A DNA stretch of 64,000 bases from Paenibacillus polysaccharolyticus (lineage in GTDB: Bacteria; Bacillota; Bacilli; Paenibacillales; Paenibacillaceae). The notes beneath the pieces are model-generated. The model was given only the letters and a program-made list of their open reading frames with translations. It ran no database searches and had not been told where the DNA came from. The DNA is taken from positions 124,001 to 188,000 of the forward strand of contig NZ_FMVM01000014.1 in assembly GCF_900102085.1 (NCBI RefSeq). Reading direction: 5' to 3'. Below, one piece after another: positions 1 to 8,832 of the stretch; positions within the stretch are counted from its first letter, which is position 1, and each line of letters begins with the position of its first letter. The position numbers and the translations under genes are program-made.

Positions 1-624
1 TGTAGCAAAACGTTTAGCAGGTTCACGGTAAATTGTGACTGCGGCATAATCCACTGTACAAGGAGGGGCCTCCTTGTGCACCCGAGCCTCAACAAAATAT
101 GCTCCACACATAAATTCAAATGCTCCACCTCGAATGACCTCTCGATAGAGTGGACGCTCATCAAATTGTAAAGATATATCTTGTCCTACATACGGAACGA
201 ATCGTTGATTCAAAAATTCATCTGGAAGGTAATTTTCTGAGTATACTTCCCGTGTAAAATAGTGGTCAGTTAATGGATAATACCACTTTTGGCCTTCAAA
301 ACCAGCCAGCTTCAAACGAGTTTGTAGCTCTGCCTTACTCGGGAGCGGATGATCTCCTCGCCCAAATAACGTATCGTAGGGCATTCCTGTATCTGCCGAC
401 CGTTTACCTGCCCAATACCGTAATGCAAAAGGATTCTCATATACCAGGAGGAGACGACCATCCGCACCCAATTTTTGTTTATAAGCTGCCAAAGCTTCCA
501 CTGATAAATCCGTTGGATCCATGACCATTTCATAGGTAATTCCTTCTTCAAAAGGATACCAACTGAAAACGGAATCTTTCCATGGAGAGTTTTCATAGTA
601 TTCTCTTAATTTGCTGCTTAACAT
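1..624 (-). CDS. Methyltransferase-like protein of a surface-polymer cluster (3' end outside window)
   Basis: An open frame of 208 codons runs from an ATG at 624 off the left edge of the window. The start has an AAAGGTAG-type ribosome binding site about 9 bases upstream. The translation contains LLLVYENPFALRYWAG, DTGMPYDTLFGR, a KAELQ...LAGF helix and YYPLTDHYF...VYSENYLP. From memory these match the C-terminal half of class I methyltransferase-like proteins found next to LicD genes in Firmicute teichoic-acid clusters. The N-terminal SAM-binding half (glycine-rich motif) expected in that family is absent, so this may be a shortened or specialised paralogue. It is the last visible gene of the operon that begins at 7320, with 63 bases between it and licD-like. 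The substrate is unknown. Confidence 0.65.
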   Translation of the reverse strand, partial: MLSSKLREYYENSPWKDSVFSWYPFEEGITYEMVMDPTDLSVEALAAYKQKLGADGRLLLVYENPFALRYWAGKRSADTGMPYDTLFGRGDHPLPSKAELQTRLKLAGFEGQKWYYPLTDHYFTREVYSENYLPDEFLNQRFVPYVGQDISLQFDERPLYREVIRGGAFEFMCGAYFVEARVHKEAPPCTVDYAAVTIYREPAKRFAT

Positions 625-687
625 AGAAAACACTACCTTTTAATTAATTTAATAATAGAGTGGCCAAAACGATAAATATTACATTTT

Positions 688-1530
688 TTAAAGAAGCTTA
701 TAAGATGAAACTGGATGCGACTTTCGTTTACTCTCAGGAGGAAGCTCCATGTAATCACCAAATTTATGTCTTAAATATGCATCAGAATTACGATGCCCCA
801 AGAGTTTAAAGCTTTCGAATGGATACTCAGCAGTTTGCTCGAACCATTCTTTCATGCCTTCGCTATATTTATCAGGAGCGGGAAACGTAATTGTCCGTAC
901 ACGCTTGCTTTTTTTTCGATTCCCTCTATCCGTAAAATGCTGTAGATGATTGGAGACTACTTGAAGTGGAATTCTGCTTAGCAGAGAGTACACACCTCTT
1001 AAGACTGGGTTACGGTCTGTTTTTTTACCTACTTCCGACCATAAGATTTTCCGTATAACGGTGCAGTGAAAGTTGTGAAACTTCTCGGCAATTTTCCCGT
1101 CAGGCACGTTGTCGAAGGGGAAAATATCAATAAAAATCCCGGATTCATAAGGCATGTGGGCCTGTCCTTCCCTGAGGAAGTAGGTATCTTTCCTTCTAAT
1201 CTTTCCATATCCCCAGCGATAACCAGGAGTTGCCCGCATATCTTGAAAATAAAACCGGCTATGATCTAAATCCGTTTCACACACTTGACGAAACTTTTCA
1301 TATTCTTCTCGAAGCAGACCAATATCTGCGTCATCGTCCCAGGGGATATATCCTTTATGGCGGATAGCACCAAGCATCGTGCCGCCAATCATAGCATAAT
1401 TAATATCGTGCATACGGCATATTCTATCTACTTCTACTAACATTTCTATCTGTATACGTTGAACGGCTCTTAAATCCTCTGGAGTAAGTGGGCCTTTTTT
1501 CATAGGATTAAGTTTCATCTCATTTTCCAT
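688..1530 (-). CDS. LicD family phosphotransferase
   Basis: A 280-residue LicD-family protein. LicD proteins (nucleotidyltransferase fold) transfer phosphocholine or a related phospho-substituent from a CDP-linked donor onto sugars of teichoic acids or other glycopolymers in the cytoplasm. The family core is clear: IGGTMLGAIRHKGYIPWDDD followed by AD-GLLREEYEKF, where the paired Asp residues bind metal. I place the start at the ATG at 1530, which has AAAGGATG 8 bases upstream. An in-frame ATG at 1557 would overlap the previous gene by 38 bases and has no ribosome binding site. The gene overlaps the GDPD gene by 11 bases, so the two are probably translationally coupled. The transferred group cannot be read from the sequence. 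Confidence 0.85.
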   Translation of the reverse strand: MENEMKLNPMKKGPLTPEDLRAVQRIQIEMLVEVDRICRMHDINYAMIGGTMLGAIRHKGYIPWDDDADIGLLREEYEKFRQVCETDLDHSRFYFQDMRATPGYRWGYGKIRRKDTYFLREGQAHMPYESGIFIDIFPFDNVPDGKIAEKFHNFHCTVIRKILWSEVGKKTDRNPVLRGVYSLLSRIPLQVVSNHLQHFTDRGNRKKSKRVRTITFPAPDKYSEGMKEWFEQTAEYPFESFKLLGHRNSDAYLRHKFGDYMELPPESKRKSHPVSSYKLL

Positions 1531-2248
1531 AGGCCAAAACATCCTTTGCCCAGTCAATTTGATTAACCATTACTGAATCTACCCCAAAACTTTCTGCGAG
1601 CTTCAGCTCCTCATCATTCGTTACTGTCCACGGACGGATAAGTATCCCCCTCTTGTTGCAATCTTCCACCAGAGAAGGGTAACGTAACATATGCACACTT
1701 GGATGTATTGCTTCTGCTCCAACCTTTTCGCATTGCTCACCTGTGACTAAAATTCCTCCACCACATAACAATGCGGTTCGTGAAGATGACTCCAATCGTT
1801 TGATTTTCTGAATAGAGTAATGGTTGAATGATGACCACACAATCCGGTCAGACATTCCATATTGTTCAACGACTTTTAATGCGATAGATTCAATTCCGTC
1901 ATAGTAAATAATTCCTGTTTTTAACTCAATATTTATGGTTAATCCTGTTGACTTCAACAATTCTAACACTTCTGCCAATGTAGGAACTTCCATAAACATT
2001 GGTTCAGTCAGACCCCTTTTATTAAAATTAAGCTTCTTGATCTCGGATAATGTAAAGTCCTTTACCCATCCTTGACCATTGCTGGTTCGGTCCACGGTTT
2101 CGTCGTGAATAACAACGACTTCTCCATCTTTGGTGAGCTGAACATCAAGTTCTACCCCATCGGCCCCCATTTGAGCTGCCAATTTAAAACCCTCCAGCGT
2201 ATTTTCCGGTGCAGAAGAATAGGCCCCACGATGACCCCATATTTTCAT
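1520..2248 (-). CDS. Glycerophosphodiester phosphodiesterase (GDPD family)
   Basis: A TIM-barrel glycerophosphodiesterase that opens with KIWGHRGA and continues with APENTLEGF, GADGVELDVQLTKDGE and VVIHDETVDRT. These are the usual GDPD active-site motifs: the HR-G histidine, the E-D metal ligands and the second catalytic His. Such enzymes release glycerol-3-phosphate from glycerophosphodiesters. No signal peptide is visible, so it should act in the cytoplasm, possibly recycling or editing glycerophosphate polymer precursors. The ATG at 2248 overlaps the upstream TAA (TAATG), and an alternative GTG lies at 2257. It sits between the phosphoesterase and licD-like genes in one operon, which ties it to phosphodiester polymer metabolism. 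Confidence 0.88.
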   Translation of the reverse strand: MKIWGHRGAYSSAPENTLEGFKLAAQMGADGVELDVQLTKDGEVVVIHDETVDRTSNGQGWVKDFTLSEIKKLNFNKRGLTEPMFMEVPTLAEVLELLKSTGLTINIELKTGIIYYDGIESIALKVVEQYGMSDRIVWSSFNHYSIQKIKRLESSSRTALLCGGGILVTGEQCEKVGAEAIHPSVHMLRYPSLVEDCNKRGILIRPWTVTNDEELKLAESFGVDSVMVNQIDWAKDVLAYGK

Positions 2249-3597
2249 TAAAGCCACTCTGCCTTTCCATCTAAGATGATCTTATCGTTACCTGCACCGA
2301 ATCTCACGAAACGGATCTGCCGTTTCCTTGTATTGACAACCATAAGGTCGAATGCTTCTTGTGAAGAATCTTCTAATTTCCGATGAGGGGTGACAAAACC
2401 TGGCGACTTATATTCTGTAAAAGCTTCACACTTTGAATTCAATATCGATAAAATTGGGAAACCTTCTGTGTTATCTATTAAATCACCATGATTGTGACCG
2501 TTGATGAAAGCCATAATCTTACTGGAATGTTCATGGAGTATCTCCATCAATTCTTCTTCGCCACGCATTTCTTTTGCCCAGTATTGTAAACGCCCCATAG
2601 GTGCAACATGAGAAAAGATGATAACTTGCCATTCCTCTGGTATGCTCACCAATTGTTCCTTAACCCACTGAATACATGGCGCACTGTACCCATAACGAAG
2701 AGCTTCGTTCGGATCAAAAGAATCGAGAAAAATAAAACGTAGTCGTTGGTGTGCAAAATCAACAGCATATCGCGGTTCATCTCTGCCCAGATACAGTTCG
2801 CACTGCTCTTTCAAAGAAAAGGGCTCTGGGTTATTTTTAAAATAGTTCGTGTCATGATTCCCCAGTGTCGCCCATACAGGAACATCACACTTCCTTAGAT
2901 CGCTGAGAATCTTTTCAACATAATAACGACTCACCTCACGTGTGGTCATACCGTCTGTAAAGTCACCCAAGTGAATAATTCCATCAACATTCAACTTTTG
3001 ATGAAGCTTTTGGATAGCTGCAGACGTATCATCCCATGTTCCATTCACTGTATAGTGCGAATCCGTCAAGAGTAATAAGGAAAGCTCGCCCTCTTCATGA
3101 AGATTCATAACGCGCTCAGAAACACGATCCACTTCTTTCTTCAACCAAGGCTTCATTTCATACAGATAAGGCTGCTCTCTCTCGAACGAAAGGATTTGAT
3201 TGATATCCTCATCGTTTTTGAATTCTGTTCCGTCCATTTTCCGCAAGCATATCCGAAAGTAAACACACTCTGAAAAAATGTAATCATCTTGTCTGTAAGT
3301 ATCCCCGTTTAGATCCTGTCGATAAATCGTCCAGCTCTCTTCGGGGGCATAATCATAGGTGTATATCCAGCGATCTTCGATCTCCGGCTCATAGGTTGCG
3401 ACATTAAACTTAAATTTTGAATCCAAAAGCCTTATCTGATCTCCAGGCTGTGCGAAATAAAATACAGGAGTACTCAGCATTTCCGGGTGTCCCAGTTCTT
3501 GCAGGCCATCACCTGCCCGTATCTTCATCCCTGCTAGACCCATCAATGAATTCTTCAAAGCTTTCCTCCTCCGCTTTTCTACCTTGTCCTTCGCCAT
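2248..3597 (-). CDS. Calcineurin-like metallophosphoesterase
   Basis: A 449-residue protein with an N-terminal extension of about 170 residues followed by a metallophosphoesterase domain. The metal-binding blocks are visible in order: LLTDSHY, HLGDFTDG, TLGNHD, FSHVAPMG and NGHNHGD. The family hydrolyses phosphomono- or phosphodiesters with a binuclear metal centre. No signal peptide or membrane segment is seen. The N-terminal part (WIYTYDYAPEESW and similar) looks like a beta-sandwich as in some cell-surface phosphatases, but I do not recognise it. It ends in TAATG coupling with the GDPD gene. The operon context suggests it removes a phosphate or phosphodiester from a polymer or its precursor. 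The start at 3597 has no strong ribosome binding site. Confidence 0.8.
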   Translation of the reverse strand: MAKDKVEKRRRKALKNSLMGLAGMKIRAGDGLQELGHPEMLSTPVFYFAQPGDQIRLLDSKFKFNVATYEPEIEDRWIYTYDYAPEESWTIYRQDLNGDTYRQDDYIFSECVYFRICLRKMDGTEFKNDEDINQILSFEREQPYLYEMKPWLKKEVDRVSERVMNLHEEGELSLLLLTDSHYTVNGTWDDTSAAIQKLHQKLNVDGIIHLGDFTDGMTTREVSRYYVEKILSDLRKCDVPVWATLGNHDTNYFKNNPEPFSLKEQCELYLGRDEPRYAVDFAHQRLRFIFLDSFDPNEALRYGYSAPCIQWVKEQLVSIPEEWQVIIFSHVAPMGRLQYWAKEMRGEEELMEILHEHSSKIMAFINGHNHGDLIDNTEGFPILSILNSKCEAFTEYKSPGFVTPHRKLEDSSQEAFDLMVVNTRKRQIRFVRFGAGNDKIILDGKAEWL

Positions 3598-3622
3598 CGT
3601 TATGGCACACGGTCAATCTATC

Positions 3623-4723
3623 CTACACCTCTCCCAGTTCATTTCTTGCTGTGTCCAATGCATTTCTTACAATTTGCCACATATCATAATATTTATATTC
3701 AGCTAGCCTGCCGCCGAAAATGACGTTTGTTTCTTGATCTGCGAGTTCTTTATAACTTAAATAGCTCGTATTATTTTTCTGATTATTAACCGGATAATAG
3801 GGCTCGTCCCCTTGTTCATACTCTTTTGAATATTCACGTGTAACGACTGTTTTGGGCTGCGTACCAAATTCAAAATGCTTATGTTCAATGATACGGGTGA
3901 ATGGTGTCTCCTGATCTGTATAATTCACAACGGCATTACCTTGATAATTCGGTTTGTCGAGAACTTCAGAGTCAAATTGTAAAGTACGATACTCTAGTGC
4001 CCCGAACCTGAAGTCATAGAACTCATCAAGCATCCCTGTATAAATAGTCTTCGTAGCCATATGATCAAAGTTTTCTTTGTCTTCAAAATAGTCTATATTC
4101 AATCTAACTTCGCTACCTTCAAGCAACTTTTCAATAATTGGCGTATACCCACCAACAGGTATCCCTTGATATTGATCGTTGAAATAGTTGTTATCCCAAG
4201 TGAAGCGAACGGGGAGCCGTTTAATAATAAATGCCGGAAGTTCTTTACAGCTGCGTCCCCATTGTTTTTCTGTATAGCCTTGAATCAGCTTTTCATAAAT
4301 ATCGCGTCCAACCAATGAGAGCGCCTGTTCTTCAAGATTTTTTGGCTCTTCACAGTTTAAACGCTGTGATTCTATTCTTTCTGCTGCTTCAGCGGGATCA
4401 GTAACTCCCCATAATTGATAGAAGGTATTCATATTAAATGGCAAGTTGTATATCTCACCTTTATAATTCGCTATGGGCGAGTTAGTATACCGGTTAAAGG
4501 TTGCAAAACGATTGACATATTCCCATACTTCTTTGTCATTGGTATGAAAAATATGTGCTCCGTATTTGTGTACATTAATCCCTTCTACCTGCTCAGTATA
4601 AATATTTCCCCCGACATGATCGCGCTTGTCAATTACCAGACATTTTTTGTTTCTTTTTGTAGCCTCGTGTGCAAACACGGCACCAAATGGTCCTGCGCCC
4701 ACAATCAAATAATCATATTTCAT
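3623..4723 (-). CDS. glf: UDP-galactopyranose mutase
   Basis: A 366-residue flavoprotein that interconverts UDP-galactopyranose and UDP-galactofuranose, supplying Galf for surface polysaccharides. The FAD-binding N terminus (DYLIVGAGPFGAVFA...CLVIDKR) and the family block HVGGNIYTE...NVHKYGAHIFHT are unmistakable, and the length is normal for bacterial Glf. The C terminus carries NVIFGGRLAEYKYYDMWQ, another family signature. The start codon shares one base with the stop of the upstream gene (TAATG). Its presence implies that the polymer made by this operon contains galactofuranose. Confidence 0.95.
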   Translation of the reverse strand: MKYDYLIVGAGPFGAVFAHEATKRNKKCLVIDKRDHVGGNIYTEQVEGINVHKYGAHIFHTNDKEVWEYVNRFATFNRYTNSPIANYKGEIYNLPFNMNTFYQLWGVTDPAEAAERIESQRLNCEEPKNLEEQALSLVGRDIYEKLIQGYTEKQWGRSCKELPAFIIKRLPVRFTWDNNYFNDQYQGIPVGGYTPIIEKLLEGSEVRLNIDYFEDKENFDHMATKTIYTGMLDEFYDFRFGALEYRTLQFDSEVLDKPNYQGNAVVNYTDQETPFTRIIEHKHFEFGTQPKTVVTREYSKEYEQGDEPYYPVNNQKNNTSYLSYKELADQETNVIFGGRLAEYKYYDMWQIVRNALDTARNELGEV

Positions 4724-7320
4724 TAACCCAGCACCGCCTTCTTCGAATGTTCATAGATTTCAATTCCCGCATTCCCATCAGCATGTGCGATATGTGCAAG
4801 TTGGAATTCGGCCTGCTGCTCCAGTCGTTTGGATACCCATGACTCAAGTGAAGGCTTAGAAATCATCTGCAGTAGATTTTCAAGAGTGGCAAAGTAAGGA
4901 TGTTCCCAAAAAACACAACTGTTCGCATCTTTAAAATCTCTTACCTGCTGATGCATTGAGAAATTGTCCATTTTACTTGAATCGTTTGAAAGTGTAATGC
5001 TTTCTTCACGCATAGCACCTGTAGTTGGGTTAAATTGAATAAATCGGTTACTATTTTTTTCTGTAACATAAATATCATCTGTAGCTCTTGATGATACATA
5101 ATAGTATCCAGCATGAGCATTTTCAGATATCATGTCCTCATCTTTAGACAAGCTCTCAGGGCAAAAATCATTTACGTATGAGAATGATTGATTAACGATG
5201 TCGAACTTAACCATTCTTTCCGTCTCTACGGGTACTAGATATAAGAATTCGTTGAGGTAAACTAATTTTTGAAATGGATAAAATCCATCTGAATTTACCC
5301 CTTCGAGATTTAATCTATATTCAACACGTGTACACTCATCGATGTTGAATTTGACTACGAGTGAACTTTCAATAGATAGAAGCCAATAATCACTATTGAT
5401 TAAAATGATATCTGAATATCCATATTTCCCATTTCCTAAAATATTGATATTTGTATTTTTTGTACGAATGTTAACATCCATGATTGCATCGGCATTCATA
5501 AAAGCTAAGAGTAATGAGCCCCGCTCTTCGTCATAGACACCACTGGTAAAATATCCGAGTTCAGATAAACAAATTGCTTTAGCAGAATCTACCCAATCGT
5601 CTATGATTTCTGTACTGTGATCCTCCATATTGAGCTTTACAATACCCGGGTAGTGTAACGGTATAAAGTAAAGCGAGCTCTCGCATTCAATCATTTTCGA
5701 GAATTTACTATGAACGTTATAGTTTATATCTTTTGGTGCAGGTAAATCAATATAATCAAAAGCGGACTCTGTTATATCGTATACAGCGATCGCACCCGCA
5801 GAATGCGGAGAGAAATAAAGTTTATTTCCACTCTGATGAATAGAGTGATACACTCTCCAGTCCAGCATGTTATCATTCACAAAATTCCCCATATGCTCCA
5901 CATTCCATGTGTTCTTGTCTAATCGAAAGAAGCCATTCATATGCAATGTTAGAAAATATAAATATTCCTCTGTATCACATATACTTCCGATGGTAAGATG
6001 ATTACTTAATTCTTCATTTTGAACCATTAGAGGTTTGGGCATGCACTGGTACATTGGCATTAATGAAGTAGCATCTCCGTAAAAAGCAGAGCTCAGATTC
6101 AGGGCCCGATGTAAATCTGCAGAATCATCATAAATTCCATAGCCCTCTAACTTATACTCTTGGATAAGTTGTGTGTACTCATTAAAGAGTAACGGACGCA
6201 TGGAGCTGTAAGTAGCCTCACTCAAAGGGTGAGGCCGCCACCAAAGAACGACATCATCATGGTTGCGGAAAGTATCAAATACAGACCGCAATTTTGCAAT
6301 ATATTTTTCATTTCCTTTAAGAATGGGACCTACCGAGGTATTATAGAGCACAATTTTTTTCCAAGAGCCATCCGATTTAACAATGAATTTCTTCCATTCA
6401 TCTGGCAGTGTAAAATCGTCTGATCTGGAGTTTATTATTTTATCAAATTTTGGAGAACCAGATGCCACGATCTTTTCATCCAGTTTTCCGAATCCCCCCA
6501 CACAATTTTGGTCTTCTTCGTATGCTTGAATGGCATTAACATAGGCTTCACGAACTCGATCAGACTGCACAAATATTTTGTCAGAATAAACCAGTCCTGT
6601 TGAGAGAGTGAGTTGTTGTTCAACCTCATTGGATGTCACAAAATAGGGAGAATAACATAATAATTCAGTATATTTATTCAAATTATTACTATAATAATCT
6701 GGATGAACTGTAGTAATTACATTTCCACTGTCAAAGGCATTATGAATGAAGCTAATATCTGGGCGTTGTTGCTCCATATTATAATCTTTCCAATTTACGA
6801 TAGGTACATATTCAGGAAATTGATCGCCTTCATAATGCGCTCTTCCTAACTCACCACCAGGGAGTCGATCAAAATAAGGAATTGGAACGACGTAAGCATC
6901 ACATTCTGGATCCTCTTTTGCAGCAAGCCAAATCGATTCAAGAGAATCCCACATCGATGCCTTATAAGGAAAGAATGCAACTTCAATTTTGTTTGGCTTG
7001 AGTTCATTGTTAATACTCTCTTCAATCACGTTAAGTTCTTGTTTAAGTTGACTGGTAAATCTTACATTAGTGGTTTCGATCACTACGGCCACATCATACA
7101 GACTTTTGTGGTAGTTTGTTAGTAGTTTAACCGTCTGTGTATCATCACCTTCTAACTTCTCGATAAACTCTCCGATCTGTACCACTGCATTTTGGCAGTC
7201 TATCAAAAGTTTAATTACCGTTGAAAGATCTCTATTTATAAAATGTTGATGAATCTCATCAATCACTCCATACAATGAGCTCATTATTTTAAGAATTTTC
7301 TTTTGTTGGTATTTTCTCAT
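4723..7320 (-). CDS. CDP-glycerol glycerophosphotransferase-like protein with a propeller-like C-terminal region
   Basis: An 865-residue protein and first gene of the surface-polymer operon. After a helical N terminus (about residues 1-110), residues about 110-420 resemble the CDP-glycerol glycerophosphotransferase (TagF/TagB) fold. Visible blocks are FFPYKASMWDSLESIW, VVPIPYFDR, FVQSDRVREAY, ASGSPKFDKI, WWRPHPLSEA and FYGDATSLMPMYQ, including the usual catalytic-region histidines. From about residue 430 to 800 the sequence changes to repeated short blocks such as YLYFLTLHMNGFFRLDKNTW and KLYFSPHSAGAIAVYDI, which look like blades of a beta-propeller. Such fusions are known in Firmicute clusters but I cannot name the acceptor. 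The likely role is polymerising or priming a glycerophosphate-type chain. The start has GAGGCGG 10 bases upstream. Confidence 0.72.
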   Translation of the reverse strand: MRKYQQKKILKIMSSLYGVIDEIHQHFINRDLSTVIKLLIDCQNAVVQIGEFIEKLEGDDTQTVKLLTNYHKSLYDVAVVIETTNVRFTSQLKQELNVIEESINNELKPNKIEVAFFPYKASMWDSLESIWLAAKEDPECDAYVVPIPYFDRLPGGELGRAHYEGDQFPEYVPIVNWKDYNMEQQRPDISFIHNAFDSGNVITTVHPDYYSNNLNKYTELLCYSPYFVTSNEVEQQLTLSTGLVYSDKIFVQSDRVREAYVNAIQAYEEDQNCVGGFGKLDEKIVASGSPKFDKIINSRSDDFTLPDEWKKFIVKSDGSWKKIVLYNTSVGPILKGNEKYIAKLRSVFDTFRNHDDVVLWWRPHPLSEATYSSMRPLLFNEYTQLIQEYKLEGYGIYDDSADLHRALNLSSAFYGDATSLMPMYQCMPKPLMVQNEELSNHLTIGSICDTEEYLYFLTLHMNGFFRLDKNTWNVEHMGNFVNDNMLDWRVYHSIHQSGNKLYFSPHSAGAIAVYDITESAFDYIDLPAPKDINYNVHSKFSKMIECESSLYFIPLHYPGIVKLNMEDHSTEIIDDWVDSAKAICLSELGYFTSGVYDEERGSLLLAFMNADAIMDVNIRTKNTNINILGNGKYGYSDIILINSDYWLLSIESSLVVKFNIDECTRVEYRLNLEGVNSDGFYPFQKLVYLNEFLYLVPVETERMVKFDIVNQSFSYVNDFCPESLSKDEDMISENAHAGYYYVSSRATDDIYVTEKNSNRFIQFNPTTGAMREESITLSNDSSKMDNFSMHQQVRDFKDANSCVFWEHPYFATLENLLQMISKPSLESWVSKRLEQQAEFQLAHIAHADGNAGIEIYEHSKKAVLG

Positions 7321-7745
7321 CTATAGTTTCCGCCTCTGTATAAATATTATCTACACTCTTCAATTTTGACCCTGACCGAAGATTAACAAAATAAGCTCTG
7401 ATACCGAAATCAAACAGTGTTTGCATATTTTTAGACACTGCTGAACAATTTTATGTTATATAGGTTTTATCGGTATAATTCTCCTATTATTGAAGTGTAA
7501 ACCCACATTTTGAGCCTGGTATATTGTGCAAATTAAATAGGAGGAGATTCATGTTTTAGCCCTTTTTTTAGTACTAAGTAAGTATAAAAGAACTGCCATA
7601 GGCAATTCTTTTCGTTGTTACTATTAACATGAAGTTGTTAAAAGAAAGTTTTTAACCTCTTTTGCTGAATAACATCTAGTAGAATGGTAAGTTATAACTG
7701 TTAAGTATCAATAAACTTGTTAGATATCCAAGAGGAGAAAATACC
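7321..7745. other. Divergent intergenic region with mini-ORF and hairpin
   Basis: This gap separates the leftward polymer operon from the rightward GNAT gene. A strong AGGAGGAGA sequence at about 7542 is followed by ATG TTT TAG, a two-codon reading frame. After it, positions 7587-7613 form an inverted repeat (AAAAGAACTGCC / GGCAATTCTTTT, one mismatch). No convincing sigma-A promoter could be assigned on either strand, although the region is AT-rich. The mini-ORF may be the 5' stub of a deleted gene or part of a leader. Confidence 0.4.
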
Positions 7746-8630
7746 ATGCAAAATTTGATCTTTACAAAAGATTTTAAAAACAATGATACACTTCGAAACA
7801 GTTTTTTCGAGCTCGCTGCAAGTACATTTGATATCCATTTTGAAAATTGGTACCAACATGGTTGCTGGGGTGAAGGATACATCCCTTTCTCGTTTGTAGA
7901 TGGAGATCAGATTGTTGCTAATGCATCCGTGAATATCCTTGAACTGATCATCGAGGGGGAGAAGAAAAAAGCAATCCAAATTGGCACGGTGATGACACAT
8001 CCCGACTACCGCGGGAAGGGTCTATCTGCAAGTCTAATGAACAAAATTCTGGAGGAATACAAAAATAAGTACGATCTCATGTACCTTTTTGCCAATGAAT
8101 CCGTTCTTGATTTCTACCCCAAGTTTGGGTTCAAAGCTGTAGAAGAACATTTGTTTTCAATAGACTTTCATTGTTCGGCTAACCCATTAGAATCTGCGAA
8201 CCTGCGGAAACTAGATGTAACTGACGCAGAGGACTTACACCTTATTCAGCAATTTGCATCGCAAAGACTACCTGTTTCCAAGCGGTTTTCAACCGATCAT
8301 ACTCCTGGCATATTCATGTTTTATTGCTTGAATGTGTTTAATAATGATATTTATTATTTGGAAAACGAAAAGGTCATCGTTATTTATCAGAAAGAAAACA
8401 GCAGTATCGACCTCTTCGATGTTGTCAGCTTAAACGAAATCAATATGAGAGATATTGTGAATAAAATTGCTGATGCAGATACCGAGAAAGTAACGTTTCA
8501 TTTTACACCGGATGAAAATAAAGATATGGAATTAAAAAGCACGCTGACCAATGAAGGTCTTTTTGTAAAAACCCATGGTGATCAAATCTATCCTGTACAC
8601 GTTAAACATCCAGTTACATCTATCGCATAA
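7746..8630 (+). CDS. GNAT family N-acetyltransferase
   Basis: A 294-residue acetyltransferase. The acetyl-CoA binding core is visible as IQIGTVMTHPDYRGKGLSAS followed by LMNKILEEY, with the downstream strand LFANESVLDFYPKFGF. The C-terminal half (residues about 150-294) has no motif I can name, so this is a two-domain, Eis-like arrangement rather than a minimal GNAT. GNAT enzymes move acetyl from acetyl-CoA to an amine; the substrate here is unknown. The start has AGAGGAG about 10 bases upstream. It appears monocistronic, with an inverted repeat plus T-run downstream at 8732-8775. Confidence 0.85.
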   Translation: MQNLIFTKDFKNNDTLRNSFFELAASTFDIHFENWYQHGCWGEGYIPFSFVDGDQIVANASVNILELIIEGEKKKAIQIGTVMTHPDYRGKGLSASLMNKILEEYKNKYDLMYLFANESVLDFYPKFGFKAVEEHLFSIDFHCSANPLESANLRKLDVTDAEDLHLIQQFASQRLPVSKRFSTDHTPGIFMFYCLNVFNNDIYYLENEKVIVIYQKENSSIDLFDVVSLNEINMRDIVNKIADADTEKVTFHFTPDENKDMELKSTLTNEGLFVKTHGDQIYPVHVKHPVTSIA

Positions 8631-8731
8631 AGGTAGATAGGCTGAGCAACATGAACTGTTACTACACATAGAGTCAGGACTGGAATAGCGAATCGTTGCT
8701 AATACTTAGGAGCAGCATTTTATACACAAAT

Positions 8732-8775
8732 AGGAGCAGGGATAGTACAATATAGTACACTTCCAGCTCCTTTTT
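8732..8775 (+). terminator. Probable intrinsic terminator after the GNAT gene
   Basis: AGGAGC at 8732 pairs with GCTCCT ending at 8771, with a partly paired TAGTAC interior, followed by TTTTT. It lies 100 bases after the GNAT stop and before the converging CAAX-protease gene. Confidence 0.55.
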
Positions 8776-8832
8776 GATGTGTCTTGAATACCACCGGAAT
8801 CAGGCGATGTGCTGTCTAGGTCTTTCTAATGG

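Noticed and set aside
312..596. A 94-codon minus-strand frame near the left edge
   Set aside because: It overlaps, in another frame, the methyltransferase-like frame that starts at 624, has a ribosome binding site and matches a known family. The 94-codon frame has no recognisable motif.
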